Shown here one piece after another: positions 15,879 to 24,578 of a stretch of 64,000 nucleotides of DNA. How positions within the stretch are numbered: position 1 is the stretch's first letter; each line of letters starts with the position of its first letter. The notes under the pieces are model-generated. The model did not search any database and had not been told where the DNA came from. It was given only the letters and a program-made list of their open reading frames with translations. The translations under genes were made by a program, and so were the position numbers. Origin of the DNA: Curtobacterium sp. MCBD17_032 (GTDB taxonomy: Bacteria > Actinomycetota > Actinomycetes > Actinomycetales > Microbacteriaceae); contig NZ_QKTO01000005.1 in the NCBI RefSeq assembly GCF_003234855.1, positions 1-64,000 on the forward strand. Reading direction: 5' to 3'.

Positions 15879-16760
15879 GTGCACACCACCATGCAGTCCG
15901 CGACCGACGTCGTCACCGGCATCCGCTTCCCCGAGGGCAACCGCTGGCACCGCGGTCGACTCTGGTACTCGGACATGCACACCGGCGAGGTCTTCTCGAT
16001 CGACCCCGGCACCGAGGACCGACCGCGCCTGGAGACCACGGTGGACGGTCAGTCGTCGGGCCTCGGCTGGTTGCCGGACGGACGGCTCGTCGTCAGCGCG
16101 ATGGAGTCCCGCACGGTCGTGGCCGTGGACGCCGTGGGCACGACGAGCGTCTTCGCCGACCTGTCCGACACCGAGCCGTCGCTCCTGAACGACCTGGTCG
16201 TCGACCCGGAGACCGGCCGCACCTACATCGGCGCGTTCGGCTACGACCTGTACGGCGGCGAGGAGCTGCGCCCCGGGCCGCTGTACGTCATCGACCCGGA
16301 CGGTACGACCCGGCTCGCTGCCGACGGCCTGGTCTTCCCGAACAGCGCGAACGTCCTGCCCGGCACGCGGACCCTGGTGGTCAGCGAGACCTGGGGCGGA
16401 CGTCTCACCGCCTTCGACATCGAACCGGACGGCTCCCTGACCGGACGGCGCGAATGGGCGGCGCTGCCCGACGGCGTGACCCCGGACGGCAGCACGGTGG
16501 ACAGCGCGGGAGCGATCTGGGTCTGCTCGGTCGACACGGGCGAGTTCCTCCGCGTCGTCGAGGGCGGCGAGGTCACGGACCGCATCGACGCTCCCGGGCT
16601 CTGCGCGATCGACTGCGCCCTCGGCGGCCCCGACGGCCGGACGATCTACCTGGCCACCGCCGACAGCTACGACCCGGCGACCACGGCCCGGACCCGCGCG
16701 GGACGGATCAGCGCCGTGCGGGTCGCCGTCGCCGGACCAGGGGCCGTCGCACCGAGCTGA
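15879..16760 (+). CDS. SMP-30/gluconolactonase/LRE family protein
   Basis: 293 aa six-bladed beta-propeller family. The first blade has FPEGNRWHRGRLWYSDMHTGEV with the metal Glu, then LNDLVVDPETGRTYIG with the Asn-Asp pair, FPNSANVLPGTRTLVVSETW, and ATPDGSTVD-like TPDGSTVDSAGAIWVCSV. Family members are metal-dependent lactonases (for example on sugar lactones). The GTG at 15879 is used; an ATG four codons later is an alternative. It starts 26 bp after the SipW-type gene. Confidence 0.88.
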   Translation: MHTTMQSATDVVTGIRFPEGNRWHRGRLWYSDMHTGEVFSIDPGTEDRPRLETTVDGQSSGLGWLPDGRLVVSAMESRTVVAVDAVGTTSVFADLSDTEPSLLNDLVVDPETGRTYIGAFGYDLYGGEELRPGPLYVIDPDGTTRLAADGLVFPNSANVLPGTRTLVVSETWGGRLTAFDIEPDGSLTGRREWAALPDGVTPDGSTVDSAGAIWVCSVDTGEFLRVVEGGEVTDRIDAPGLCAIDCALGGPDGRTIYLATADSYDPATTARTRAGRISAVRVAVAGPGAVAPS

Positions 16761-16882
16761 TCCTGAACCGCCGGTCGCCCGTCCGACAGCGCGACGACAC
16801 GCGAGCACGGAGCGACTCCCACCACCGGTCGGCAGACCGCTAGGTTGTCCCTACCGGACGCAGTCCGGGAAGGGGGAACACC

Positions 16883-17119
16883 GTGATCGTCATCCTGACA
16901 CTCACCGCCGTGGCCGTGCTGGTCGTGTCCGCACTCGTCGTCGGAGCGGTACAGGACCGCCGACGACGTCAGGCCCTCGCGCACCTGGGTGGACCGGACG
17001 CGGTCATCGGGTCCCGAGCACTCGCCGAGGCCGACGCCGCACGGTCGACGATCGAGGGGTCCGCGCGGACAGCGCACCCCGGGGTGTCCGGCGCATCCGG
17101 GACGTCCCCGGGCGCCTGA
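16883..17119 (+). CDS. Small single-helix membrane protein, unknown
   Basis: 78 aa, GTG start with a strong AGGGGGAA ribosome site. One N-terminal helix (MIVILTLTAVAVLVVSALVVGAV) is followed by a basic stop-transfer QDRRRRQ and a short cytoplasmic tail that ends Ser/Gly-rich. No family recognised. Confidence 0.55.
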   Translation: MIVILTLTAVAVLVVSALVVGAVQDRRRRQALAHLGGPDAVIGSRALAEADAARSTIEGSARTAHPGVSGASGTSPGA

Positions 17120-17140
17120 CCCGCCGTCCCCGCACGACCC

Positions 17141-17246
17141 CGTCCCCCGCGGGGCCCGTCCCTGCAGGGCCGGTCCCCGCAGGGCCGGTCCCCGCCGGGT
17201 CCGTCTCCGCAGGTCCCGTTCCCGCGGAACCCGTCAGCACGAGTCC
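17141..17246. repeat. 15-bp GC-rich tandem repeat (minisatellite)
   Basis: About seven head-to-tail 15-bp units of the form CGTCCCCGCAGGGCC: clear units at 17157-17171, 17172-17186, 17187-17201, 17202-17216 and 17217-17231, with a longer first unit at 17141-17156 and a decayed one at 17232-17246. Each unit is itself partly palindromic (CCCTGCAGGG). It fills the gap just before the GT2 gene. The multiple-of-three period keeps all frames open, which creates false repeat ORFs. Confidence 0.75.
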
Positions 17247-17263
17247 CGTCGACCCGGAGGACC

Positions 17264-18067
17264 ATGTCCAGCCCCGTCCCGAACCACGGTGCCGCGAGCC
17301 CCGTCCGCCTCGGCGTCATCGTCCCCGAGTGGAACGAAGCGCGCCTGGTCCCCGACCTGCTCGACGCGCTCCGCGAGCAGGTCGACCCGGACTTCACCGT
17401 CGTCGTCTGCGACAACGGATCGTCCGACGGGACCGCGCGCATCGTGGCCGACCACGTCCGACGCCATCGTCTGCCCTGGCAGGTCGTCGTCGAGCCCCGG
17501 AAGGGCACGGGTGCCGCGGCCGACACCGCCGCCCGCGCCGCGATCGCCGCCGGGTGCACCCACCTCGTCCGGACCGACGCCGACTGCGTCCCGGCGCCGG
17601 ACTGGACCGCCGCGGTCAAGCGCGTGTTCGCCGAGACGGACCACCTGTTCTTCGGCGGGCTGACGCTGCCGCGGCGTGACGACATCCCGGTCGGACCGCT
17701 GCGCTACCGGTTCCTGTGCGCCGTCAACGAGATGGCGATCTGGTGCGGTCGGCTCCTGCCGGAGAACCGGGGCCGCCAGTACCGCGGTCCCTACGTGATG
17801 GTCGCCGGGAACAACCTGGCCATCACCAGCGCGCTCTACGAGCAGGTGGGCGGGTTCCCCCGGACGGCCATCGAGGAGACGCACGAGGACCGCGACCTGA
17901 CGAACGCGGTCCGGCGGGTGACGGACCGGTACGGGCTGCACCGCGAGATGGTCGTCACGATGTCCGTCCGCCGGATCGCGGTGTGGGGCATCGTCCGGTC
18001 GCTCGCCTGGTACGCCGGGCACCGGTACCGCCCGCAGACCACCGGCTCCGTGGACGTCCGACCGTGA
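17264..18067 (+). CDS. Family 2 glycosyltransferase
   Basis: 267 aa GT-A fold. N-terminal nucleotide-sugar site LGVIVPEWNEARLVPDLLDAL, VVVCDNGSSDGT, and the metal DxD in LVRTDADCVPAPDW. A GGFPRTAIEETHEDRDL acceptor/catalytic block follows near residue 200. No clear membrane helices. It probably moves a sugar from a nucleotide donor to a lipid or small molecule. Its stop overlaps the P450 start (GTGA), so the two are translated together. First gene of a six-gene tailoring cluster. Confidence 0.85.
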   Translation: MSSPVPNHGAASPVRLGVIVPEWNEARLVPDLLDALREQVDPDFTVVVCDNGSSDGTARIVADHVRRHRLPWQVVVEPRKGTGAAADTAARAAIAAGCTHLVRTDADCVPAPDWTAAVKRVFAETDHLFFGGLTLPRRDDIPVGPLRYRFLCAVNEMAIWCGRLLPENRGRQYRGPYVMVAGNNLAITSALYEQVGGFPRTAIEETHEDRDLTNAVRRVTDRYGLHREMVVTMSVRRIAVWGIVRSLAWYAGHRYRPQTTGSVDVRP

Positions 18068-19254
18068 CCCGCCTCGACGCCCGTGCTGCGCGCCGCGCCA
18101 CCCGGGAGGACCGCCGCGTCGTCCTGCACGCGCACCGCGCCGGCTACCTGGCCCTCCGCGGCATCACCCGGCTCGGCCGGGTCGTGCGGGTCCCCGGCCT
18201 CGGGGTCGTCGTCAGCGACGCCGCGCGCATGCGGGAGATCCTCCTCGACCCCGGCACGTACTCGAAGGTCGGGCCGGGAGGCTCGGACCGGCTCTGGACG
18301 CCCATCATCGGCCCGAGGGGGCTGCTCAACATGGACGGCGCGGAGCACGCGCACCTGCGCCGGAAGCTCACCCCCCTGTTCTCGCAGAAGTTCCTCCGCA
18401 GCATCGTCGACGAGGTGCTCACCCCGGAGATGGACGGGTTCGTGGCCGCCGTGGCCCGCCACGAGGACGTCGACGTCGTCACGGTCATCGAACGTGCGGC
18501 GGCGCTCATCATCTGTCGGCTCACCGGGTACCCGGAGGACGACGCCGCTGCGCAGCTGGCCCGGGCGCGGGAGATCCTGGGGTTCGTCACCCTGACGACG
18601 AAGTCGTTCACGGACGCCCAGCTCGCCGTGATCCACGAGAAGCTCGCCGTCCTCAACGCGAGCACCCGGACCGCCTACCGGGCAGCGGCTCCCGGGACGG
18701 TGCCGGCGCTCATGCGCGCCGAGGGGATCACCGAAGACGACACCGTCGCGGTCGTCACCGCGATGATCGTCGCCGGGACGGAGACGATCGTCAGCTTCGC
18801 CCCGCGCTTCACGAACCTGGTCGTCGAGTCCGGCCACCTCGACCACCTGGCCCGGCACCCCGAGGACGTCCCGGCCGCCGTCGCGGAGGCGATGCGGGTG
18901 ACCGTCCCGTCGCCCGTCATGATCCGGAGCGTCCTCCGCGACGACCGCGTGGCCGGTGTCCGGGTCCGCGCCGGGGAGCGGATCATCCTCGCGAACATCT
19001 TCGCCTGTGCCCGCGCCGGCGACTTCGACCCGTCCCGCCCCGTCCCGAAGGAGATGCGGCAGCTGTGGTTCGGTGCCGGCGCACACTTCTGCATCGGGAT
19101 GCCGCTGGCGACGCTCGAGGCCGAGGTGTTCGCCACGGCGCTCGCCCGGGCAGCCGAGGCCGGCCGGATCGGCGTCCGAGCGCGGGTGCGGAAGCAGCGC
19201 ACGATGGCGGCGTCCTACAGTCGGCTCGTCATCCGGGCGGAGCGTCCGGCGTGA
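18064..19254 (+). CDS. Cytochrome P450
   Basis: 396 aa soluble bacterial P450. Helix C AEHAHLRRKL, I-helix IVAGTETI with the (A/G)GxxT oxygen-activation motif, ExxR in VAEAMRVT, and heme-binding loop FGAGAHFCIGMPLA with the Cys ligand. No reductase or ferredoxin gene is next to it. It starts by overlap with the GT2 gene and overlaps the following epimerase gene by 4 bp, which places it in one pathway with them. The substrate is unknown, likely an oxidised lipid or isoprenoid. Confidence 0.92.
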   Translation: MTRLDARAARRATREDRRVVLHAHRAGYLALRGITRLGRVVRVPGLGVVVSDAARMREILLDPGTYSKVGPGGSDRLWTPIIGPRGLLNMDGAEHAHLRRKLTPLFSQKFLRSIVDEVLTPEMDGFVAAVARHEDVDVVTVIERAAALIICRLTGYPEDDAAAQLARAREILGFVTLTTKSFTDAQLAVIHEKLAVLNASTRTAYRAAAPGTVPALMRAEGITEDDTVAVVTAMIVAGTETIVSFAPRFTNLVVESGHLDHLARHPEDVPAAVAEAMRVTVPSPVMIRSVLRDDRVAGVRVRAGERIILANIFACARAGDFDPSRPVPKEMRQLWFGAGAHFCIGMPLATLEAEVFATALARAAEAGRIGVRARVRKQRTMAASYSRLVIRAERPA

Positions 19255-20192
19255 CGAGCACCGTCGCCGTCACCGGCGGGAGCGGGTTCATCGGCGGCCG
19301 GGTCATCGCGGCGCTCAAGCGGGAGGGGCACCACGTCGTCGACGTCGGGCGTCGTCCCGGACGCGGCGGTGCCGACGAGCACGTCCACGTCGACCTCGCA
19401 GCCGGTCGAGCGCGGGCACCACGGCTCGGCGACGTGCCGCTCGTCCACTGCGCGGCGGAGGTGCGCGACGGGTTCGACCGGGGCATGTTCGACCGGAACA
19501 CCCGGATCATGGACTCCGCGCTCGCCCTCGCCACGGGCAGGGTCGTCCACGTCAGTTCGTCGTCGGTGTACGACCTCGCACGCCCCTCGGTCCACGCGCA
19601 CCCGGGCGAGGCGACGGGCCACTACCGGTGGTTCGGCACGTACGGCGAGTCGAAGCTCGCCAACGAGGGGCAGCTCGTGGCGGCGGGGCGCGCCTCCGCG
19701 GTCATCCTCAGGCCGCACGCCGTCTACGGCACCGGCGACACGACCCTGCTCCCCCGGGTGCTGCGCGCGTCGCGACACGGCGTGCTCCCGCTCCCCCTCG
19801 GCGGCCGGGCACCCCACGCGCTCACCTGGGTGGACAACCTCGCCGCCGCCGTCCTCGCCGCACTCCGCGCCGACGTCGACGGCACACACGCGGTGAACGT
19901 CACCGACGACGACCCGGTCCCCATCGGGGACGCCCTCCGGGCCGTCGTCGGCCGGCCGCTCCGGGTGCTGCACGTGCCGATGCGGACGGCACGCCACGTC
20001 GCCGCGGTCACCCGGGGGCGGTCGGGCATCTCCCCGTACTCGGTCCGGCAGCTGGGACTCGAGCGGACCTACGACGTGGGTCCGACGGCCGCGCTCCTCG
20101 GCTGGGTGCCCGAGCCGGGGACACGCGCCCGACTCACGGCCCTCGGTTCGGTCCGTCGCGTGACCGAGCGGCTCAGGCCGGGTTCGACCTGA
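19251..20192 (+). CDS. NAD-dependent epimerase/dehydratase family protein
   Basis: 313 aa extended SDR. Cofactor motif VTGGSGFIGG (residues 7-16), Ser in VHVSSSSVYD and the Tyr-Lys pair in WFGTYGESKLANE, then RPHAVYGTGD and LTWVDNLAAAV as in sugar- or sterol-type epimerases. It could act on a nucleotide sugar used by the cluster's glycosyltransferases or on the lipid itself. The 3' end overlaps the convergent CrtI-like gene by 20 bp. Confidence 0.87.
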   Translation: MTSTVAVTGGSGFIGGRVIAALKREGHHVVDVGRRPGRGGADEHVHVDLAAGRARAPRLGDVPLVHCAAEVRDGFDRGMFDRNTRIMDSALALATGRVVHVSSSSVYDLARPSVHAHPGEATGHYRWFGTYGESKLANEGQLVAAGRASAVILRPHAVYGTGDTTLLPRVLRASRHGVLPLPLGGRAPHALTWVDNLAAAVLAALRADVDGTHAVNVTDDDPVPIGDALRAVVGRPLRVLHVPMRTARHVAAVTRGRSGISPYSVRQLGLERTYDVGPTAALLGWVPEPGTRARLTALGSVRRVTERLRPGST

Positions 20193-21606
20193 GGAGCCGG
20201 GTCACCGCGATCATCGCGCCGCCCACCACCGCCGGGATCCCGCCGCCGGGGTGCACCGACGCGCCGACCCGCCACAGCCAGGGCCGCCAGGGGTCGTTGT
20301 ACGAGGGCCGGTGGAACGGTCCGCTCTGCCACGGCGGTCGCGCCGCTCCGTAGAGCGCACCGTGTGGCTCCCCGCCGCTGGCGTAGTAGCCGGGGTCGAG
20401 CACGGTCTGCTCGTCGAGGAGGTCGGTGAGAGGTCGGTCGAGCCCCATCGCCCGCGACACGCGGTCGACCTCGCGCCGCACGAAGGGGTGCTCGGTCGTG
20501 TAGTGCCCACCGTCGGCGGGCGCGGTGAGCAGGACGCCGACGGTGCTGCGGGTGTTCGGGTACACCTCGCCCGCGCGGTACTGGTTGACGAACACCATCG
20601 TGTCCGCCGGCTCGTCGCCCGCCTCGAGGCTGCGGTACAGCGCAGCGGGCTTCGTCGGCAGGACGACACCGTGCGTCGGGAAGTCCGCCGGCAGCTCCTC
20701 CCGCAGCACGCCGTACACCGCGACGGCCGAGCAGGAGAGCACGCGGGGCCGCAGCCGGGGCAGCGTCGGCATCCGCGACGGCCCCGTCAGCGTGCCGAGC
20801 CGGTCGGCGTCCACCCCGCTGACGACGAGGTCGGCCTCGTGGCGGCCGGTCTCGGTGGTGACCGCTCCGCGGTCGATGTGGGTGACCGCCTCACCGGTGC
20901 GCACCTCGACCCCGGCGGCCTCGGCCAGGCGGCCCAGCGCGAGCACGATCTCGTACACTCCGCCACGCGGCACCCAGGCCCCGGTCTTCGCCATGATCGC
21001 CGGCATGCTCGCGTAGAGGGCGGGGGTGCGCGCGGGCGAGACGCCCGCGTTGAGGGTGTGGATGGCGATGATCTCGCGCAGCCCGTCCGGCAACCAGGGC
21101 AGGCTGTCGAGGTACGCGCGCGTGGTGAGGCGCGAGCCGTAGACGGTCAACAGGCGGCGGAGCGCCGGAAGTGCGGCTCGGTCGAGGGGGTCGGCGAGCA
21201 ACAGCTCGGTGACGTCGTCGGCGAGGGGCGCGTGCAGGTCGGAGAACCGGCGCCAGGCGGGGTACCAGGGGTGGTCCGGCGCCACCGGCAGCGAGGTCAC
21301 CTCGCCGTCGTGGTGGTAGCGGCCCACCTCGGACATCCGCACCAGGTCGAGGTGGCCGTCGTCGCGGGTCCGGTCGGAGGCCCGTCCAGCGCCGCCGAGT
21401 CGCCGCAGCAGCTCGTCCCACACCGCCGGGAACGTCACGAGCGAGGGGCCGGTGTCGACACGCTCCTCGCCGAGGTGGATCCGACGGCTCTTGCCGCCGA
21501 GCTCGGTCGAGGCCTCGAGCAGGGTGACGCGGTGACCCGCGTGCGCGAGCAATGCGGCGGCGGTGAGTCCACCGATCCCGCCGCCGACCACGACGATGCG
21601 GCTCAC
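20173..21606 (-). CDS. FAD-dependent CrtI-like desaturase/oxidase
   Basis: 477 aa. N-terminal FAD site VVVGGGIGGLTAAALLAHAGHRVTLLE, then ELGGKSRRIHLGEERVDTGPSLVTFP as in phytoene-desaturase family proteins, and the C-terminal flavin block GASVHPGGGIPAVVGGAMIA. Family members desaturate or oxidise carotenoids and related polyprenes. The start (GTG, 21606) overlaps the UbiA stop by 4 bp, so UbiA and this enzyme are coupled. No phytoene synthase or lycopene cyclase is present, which argues for a tailoring job on a pre-made isoprenoid. Confidence 0.87.
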   Translation of the reverse strand: MSRIVVVGGGIGGLTAAALLAHAGHRVTLLEASTELGGKSRRIHLGEERVDTGPSLVTFPAVWDELLRRLGGAGRASDRTRDDGHLDLVRMSEVGRYHHDGEVTSLPVAPDHPWYPAWRRFSDLHAPLADDVTELLLADPLDRAALPALRRLLTVYGSRLTTRAYLDSLPWLPDGLREIIAIHTLNAGVSPARTPALYASMPAIMAKTGAWVPRGGVYEIVLALGRLAEAAGVEVRTGEAVTHIDRGAVTTETGRHEADLVVSGVDADRLGTLTGPSRMPTLPRLRPRVLSCSAVAVYGVLREELPADFPTHGVVLPTKPAALYRSLEAGDEPADTMVFVNQYRAGEVYPNTRSTVGVLLTAPADGGHYTTEHPFVRREVDRVSRAMGLDRPLTDLLDEQTVLDPGYYASGGEPHGALYGAARPPWQSGPFHRPSYNDPWRPWLWRVGASVHPGGGIPAVVGGAMIAVTRLLRSNPA

Positions 21607-22499
21607 GGGGTACCTCCCAGCACGATCGAGACCATGAGCAGCACGCCGGCGAACGAGCCCGCGATGTACGGGAACGCGACCGACAGGCGGTAGAGGCGGT
21701 GTCCGGTCTCGGGTGTCGGATCGCGCAGCAGGCACACCACGAGGATGCCCGCGATCAGGAGGTTGACCGCAGCCACGGGCACGCTCACCACGGCGAACAG
21801 CGCCGTCGAGACGATCCACCACGACCCGCTCCACACGGCCGTCCCGCGCGGGCCGAGTCGCACCGCCGTGGTGGTGATGCCCGCGTCACGGTCCTCCACG
21901 ATGTCCTGGACAGCGTCGAACGCGTGCTTGGCGACGCTCCAGGCCATCAGCCCGAGGGCGGCGGGCCACACCGGGGGCACCGCGAGGGCCGCGGGCACGA
22001 TGACCAGCGGGAGTGCGTAGGCCGCGTTGCTCAGCGAGTCGAGGAACGGCCGCGCCTTGAAGCGCAGCGGCGGTGCGGAGTAGAAGACGAAGACGCCCAC
22101 GTAGAGCAGGATCGCGGCGTTCGCGAGCGGCGGCAGCGCGAGGAGGAAGAAGACGAGGAACGGGACGTTGACGACGGCGACGGCCCACGCGATGAGCCGC
22201 ACCTCCGACTGCCGGATGCGCGCGCCCTCGATGGAGCCCTTGCGCGGGTTCGCCGCATCCGTGTCCTGGTCGTAGATGTCGTTGACGCCGTAGATGAGCA
22301 GGTTGAACGGCAGGGTCAGCCACAGGATGACCGGCAGCGCCCGCAGGTCGAACAGTGCGCCGGTGAGCCACACGGCCACGAGACCGGAGCCGATGGTGTT
22401 GATCCACAGCACCGGGCGCGAGATGAGCACGAGGCGACGCACGGCCAGACCCAGCCCGGACGGCACGGTGCGCGATGTCAGCTCACCACTGTCGGTCAC
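21603..22499 (-). CDS. UbiA family prenyltransferase
   Basis: 298 aa with about eight membrane helices. First Asp-rich motif NDIYDQDTDAANPRKGSIEG (residues ~74-93) and second motif DAVQDIVEDRDAGITTTA, both needed to bind prenyl diphosphate with Mg2+. Close in kind to lycopene elongases (CrtEb) and other non-quinone UbiA enzymes, as judged by its pairing with a CrtI-like gene. GTG start; 62 bp from the divergent glycosyltransferase gene. Confidence 0.88.
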   Translation of the reverse strand: MTDSGELTSRTVPSGLGLAVRRLVLISRPVLWINTIGSGLVAVWLTGALFDLRALPVILWLTLPFNLLIYGVNDIYDQDTDAANPRKGSIEGARIRQSEVRLIAWAVAVVNVPFLVFFLLALPPLANAAILLYVGVFVFYSAPPLRFKARPFLDSLSNAAYALPLVIVPAALAVPPVWPAALGLMAWSVAKHAFDAVQDIVEDRDAGITTTAVRLGPRGTAVWSGSWWIVSTALFAVVSVPVAAVNLLIAGILVVCLLRDPTPETGHRLYRLSVAFPYIAGSFAGVLLMVSIVLGGTP

Positions 22500-22561
22500 G
22501 ACTCCGAGCCTACGCGGCTCGCGTCGTCGCCGGGCACCGGCTTCCGGGCCACACTGGGTGG

Positions 22562-23755
22562 ATGCGCCTGATGCTGCTCACCGCCGGGACCCGGGGTGAC
22601 GTGGAGCCCTTCGCAGCCCTGGCGCGTTCCGCCGCGTCCCGGGGCCATGACGTCCGGCTCGCCCTGCCCGACGACGCCGATGCGCCCGACGGGACGGACA
22701 CCGTGGCGCTCGGTCTCGACGTGCAGCGCATGCTCTCCCCGACTGCTCGCAGCCCGTGGGCGCTCGCACGGCACCTGCACGCCGAGGTGCGGCCCGCGAT
22801 GCGACGGATGTTCGCCGCCGCGGTGCGGGAGACCGTCGCCTTCAGGCCCGACGTCGTCGTGCACCACCCGCTCGTCCTCAGCGCTCCGATGGTGGCGGAC
22901 GCGCTCGGTGTGCCCCGCGTGCTGGTGGAGTTCGCGCCGGTGGCCACGCCGAGCGAGCACTTCCCCGCCGCCGGCGGTCCCACGGCCACCCACGACCTCG
23001 GCCCGCGCAACCGGTTCACGTACGCGGTGCCGCGTGCCGCCGCGCGGCTCTTCGGCGCCGACGTGGCGCGCGCCGCTGCCGAGCTCCCCGGCGGTCGTCC
23101 CGACCGGCGGACGCCGTCGCGGGCGACGCTCATGGCCGTGAGCCCGGCACTGCTGCCACGGCCGGACGACTGGCCTGAGCGGGTGCACCAGACGGGGGCC
23201 TGGTACGCGGAGGGTCCGGCGGTGCCTCCCGACCCCGCCGTCGGCGCCTTCCTGCGGTCCGGCCCCACCGTCGTCGCCTCGTTCGGCTCGATGGCGACGG
23301 GGGACGCCTCCGCACGGGGTGCCGCGGTCGTGACGGCCGCCCGTGCCCACGGCCTGCGGGTGCTGCTCGTCACCGGGTGGGGCGGGCTCGCGCTGCCGGC
23401 GGAGTGCCGCGGACCCGACGTGTTGGCGGTCCGGTCGGTGCCGTTCGACACGGTGCTGCCGGGTGCGGCGCTCGCGGTGCACCACGGCGGAGCCGGCACC
23501 GCGCACGCCGTCGCGCGGGCCGGCGTGCCCGCCGTCGTCGTGCCCGTCACCGCCGACCAGCCGTTCTGGGCCGCTCAGCTGCACCGGCGGGGTGTGGCCG
23601 CCGCTCCGGTCCCCCTGCGACGTCTGTCCGCCGGCACCCTCGCACCCGCGATGCGTGACGCTCTGTCCCGGCGGGCGCGGGCGGCCGGGGTCGGCCGGCT
23701 CATGCGCCAGGAGCCCGGGGTCCGTGGAGCGCTCGACGTGCTCGAGTCGCTCTGA
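22562..23755 (+). CDS. UDP-glycosyltransferase (GT1, sterol/carotenoid GT-like)
   Basis: 397 aa GT-B fold. N-terminal TAGTRGDVEPFAALARSAASRGHDV is the Glyco_transf_28 signature also found in sterol and vancomycin glycosyltransferases. The C-terminal donor site reads VPFDTVLPGAALAVHHGGAGTAHAVARAGVPAVVVPVTADQPFWA, with the HHGGAGT motif. It probably glycosylates a lipophilic acceptor. Together with the GT2 enzyme, UbiA and the CrtI-like oxidase it suggests a glycosylated isoprenoid as the product. Confidence 0.88.
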   Translation: MRLMLLTAGTRGDVEPFAALARSAASRGHDVRLALPDDADAPDGTDTVALGLDVQRMLSPTARSPWALARHLHAEVRPAMRRMFAAAVRETVAFRPDVVVHHPLVLSAPMVADALGVPRVLVEFAPVATPSEHFPAAGGPTATHDLGPRNRFTYAVPRAAARLFGADVARAAAELPGGRPDRRTPSRATLMAVSPALLPRPDDWPERVHQTGAWYAEGPAVPPDPAVGAFLRSGPTVVASFGSMATGDASARGAAVVTAARAHGLRVLLVTGWGGLALPAECRGPDVLAVRSVPFDTVLPGAALAVHHGGAGTAHAVARAGVPAVVVPVTADQPFWAAQLHRRGVAAAPVPLRRLSAGTLAPAMRDALSRRARAAGVGRLMRQEPGVRGALDVLESL

Positions 23756-23794
23756 TCCGTCGGGCCTCCGGACGGTCCGCCCGGCGGGGATCTC

Positions 23795-24442
23795 CTAGGT
23801 CAGCACGACCTTCGCGGCGACGAGCACGTCGTGCAGGTCGGGGCGGAGCGCCTCCTGCGACGACGTGTGCACCTTCACGATGAGCGCTGCCCCGGGCTTC
23901 GCGAACGCGCGCGCGACCGTCGCCGACCACGATCCGTCGGACGACTGCCCGGCGATCGACAGGAACTGCGCCGTGCCACCGGTCATCGTCGGCAGGAGCT
24001 GCTCCTCCAACTGCTCGGCCGGCAGTCCCGCTGCGGTGAACAGCTGCTCGGTGGCGGCACGGTCGCCGACGGACGGGTCGAGGTCGGTGATCCGCTGCTG
24101 CGTGATCGTCGCGACCGAGCCGTCCGTGTTCGTGTACTCGCGGGACCCCGTGCCCGGGTCCTCGCCGGTCTGCTCCCACCCGTCGAGTGCGGAGACCTCG
24201 AGACCGAACGCGGGCAGGCTGCTCGCGGAGAGGGCGGCGCCGTCCTCGAAGGTGAGGTCGGTGGGCGCTGCTGCCTCGGCCGCCGGGGTCGACGTCGGCG
24301 AGGCGGACGCAGCTGACGGTGCCGCGGACGCCGACCGGTCGATGCCGGGCACGGTCTTCCCGCTCGCGGCGCAGCCGGACAGTGCGACGGCGACGAGCAC
24401 CGCGGTCGTTCCCGCGGCGGTGATCCTGGACGTGATGGACAT
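23795..24442 (-). CDS. LpqN-like lipoprotein
   Basis: 215 aa. Lipoprotein signal with lipobox VALSGC, a ~45-residue Ala/Ser/Pro linker, then a compact domain beginning LPAFGLEVSALDGWEQTG and ending LHDVLVAAKVVLT. The domain has the general plan of the LpqN family of actinobacterial cell-envelope lipoproteins. Convergent with the glycosyltransferase gene. Function unknown. Confidence 0.65.
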   Translation of the reverse strand: MSITSRITAAGTTAVLVAVALSGCAASGKTVPGIDRSASAAPSAASASPTSTPAAEAAAPTDLTFEDGAALSASSLPAFGLEVSALDGWEQTGEDPGTGSREYTNTDGSVATITQQRITDLDPSVGDRAATEQLFTAAGLPAEQLEEQLLPTMTGGTAQFLSIAGQSSDGSWSATVARAFAKPGAALIVKVHTSSQEALRPDLHDVLVAAKVVLT

Positions 24443-24524
24443 GCGGTTCCCCCTTGTCGCCCGCCGTGCGCCCCGTGCACCGGCGGATCCGCGTCCCAGC
24501 GTACGGGGCCGCGGCGGAAGCGGT

Positions 24525-24569
24525 GCGGGACCCCGCTCTCCTGATCGACCAGGAACAGCGGGGTCCCGC
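24525..24569 (-). terminator. Strong hairpin terminator of the flgE operon
   Basis: GCGGGACCCCGCT (24525-24537) / AGCGGGGTCCCGC (24557-24569) is a perfect 13-bp stem. The loop holds a second pairing TCCTG/CAGGA. It lies 10 bp after the flgE stop. It shows that the big flagellar operon now ends at flgE instead of reading on into flbD and motA. Confidence 0.75.
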
Positions 24570-24578
24570 CGACGAGCG

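Noticed and set aside
17004..17240. Minus-strand ORF with GTGPA repeats
   Set aside because: Produced by the 15-bp tandem repeat, whose length keeps all frames open; no start context or family.
23756..23794. GC-rich inverted bases between the UGT and the LpqN-like gene
   Set aside because: Pairing is broken and short; no convincing stem.
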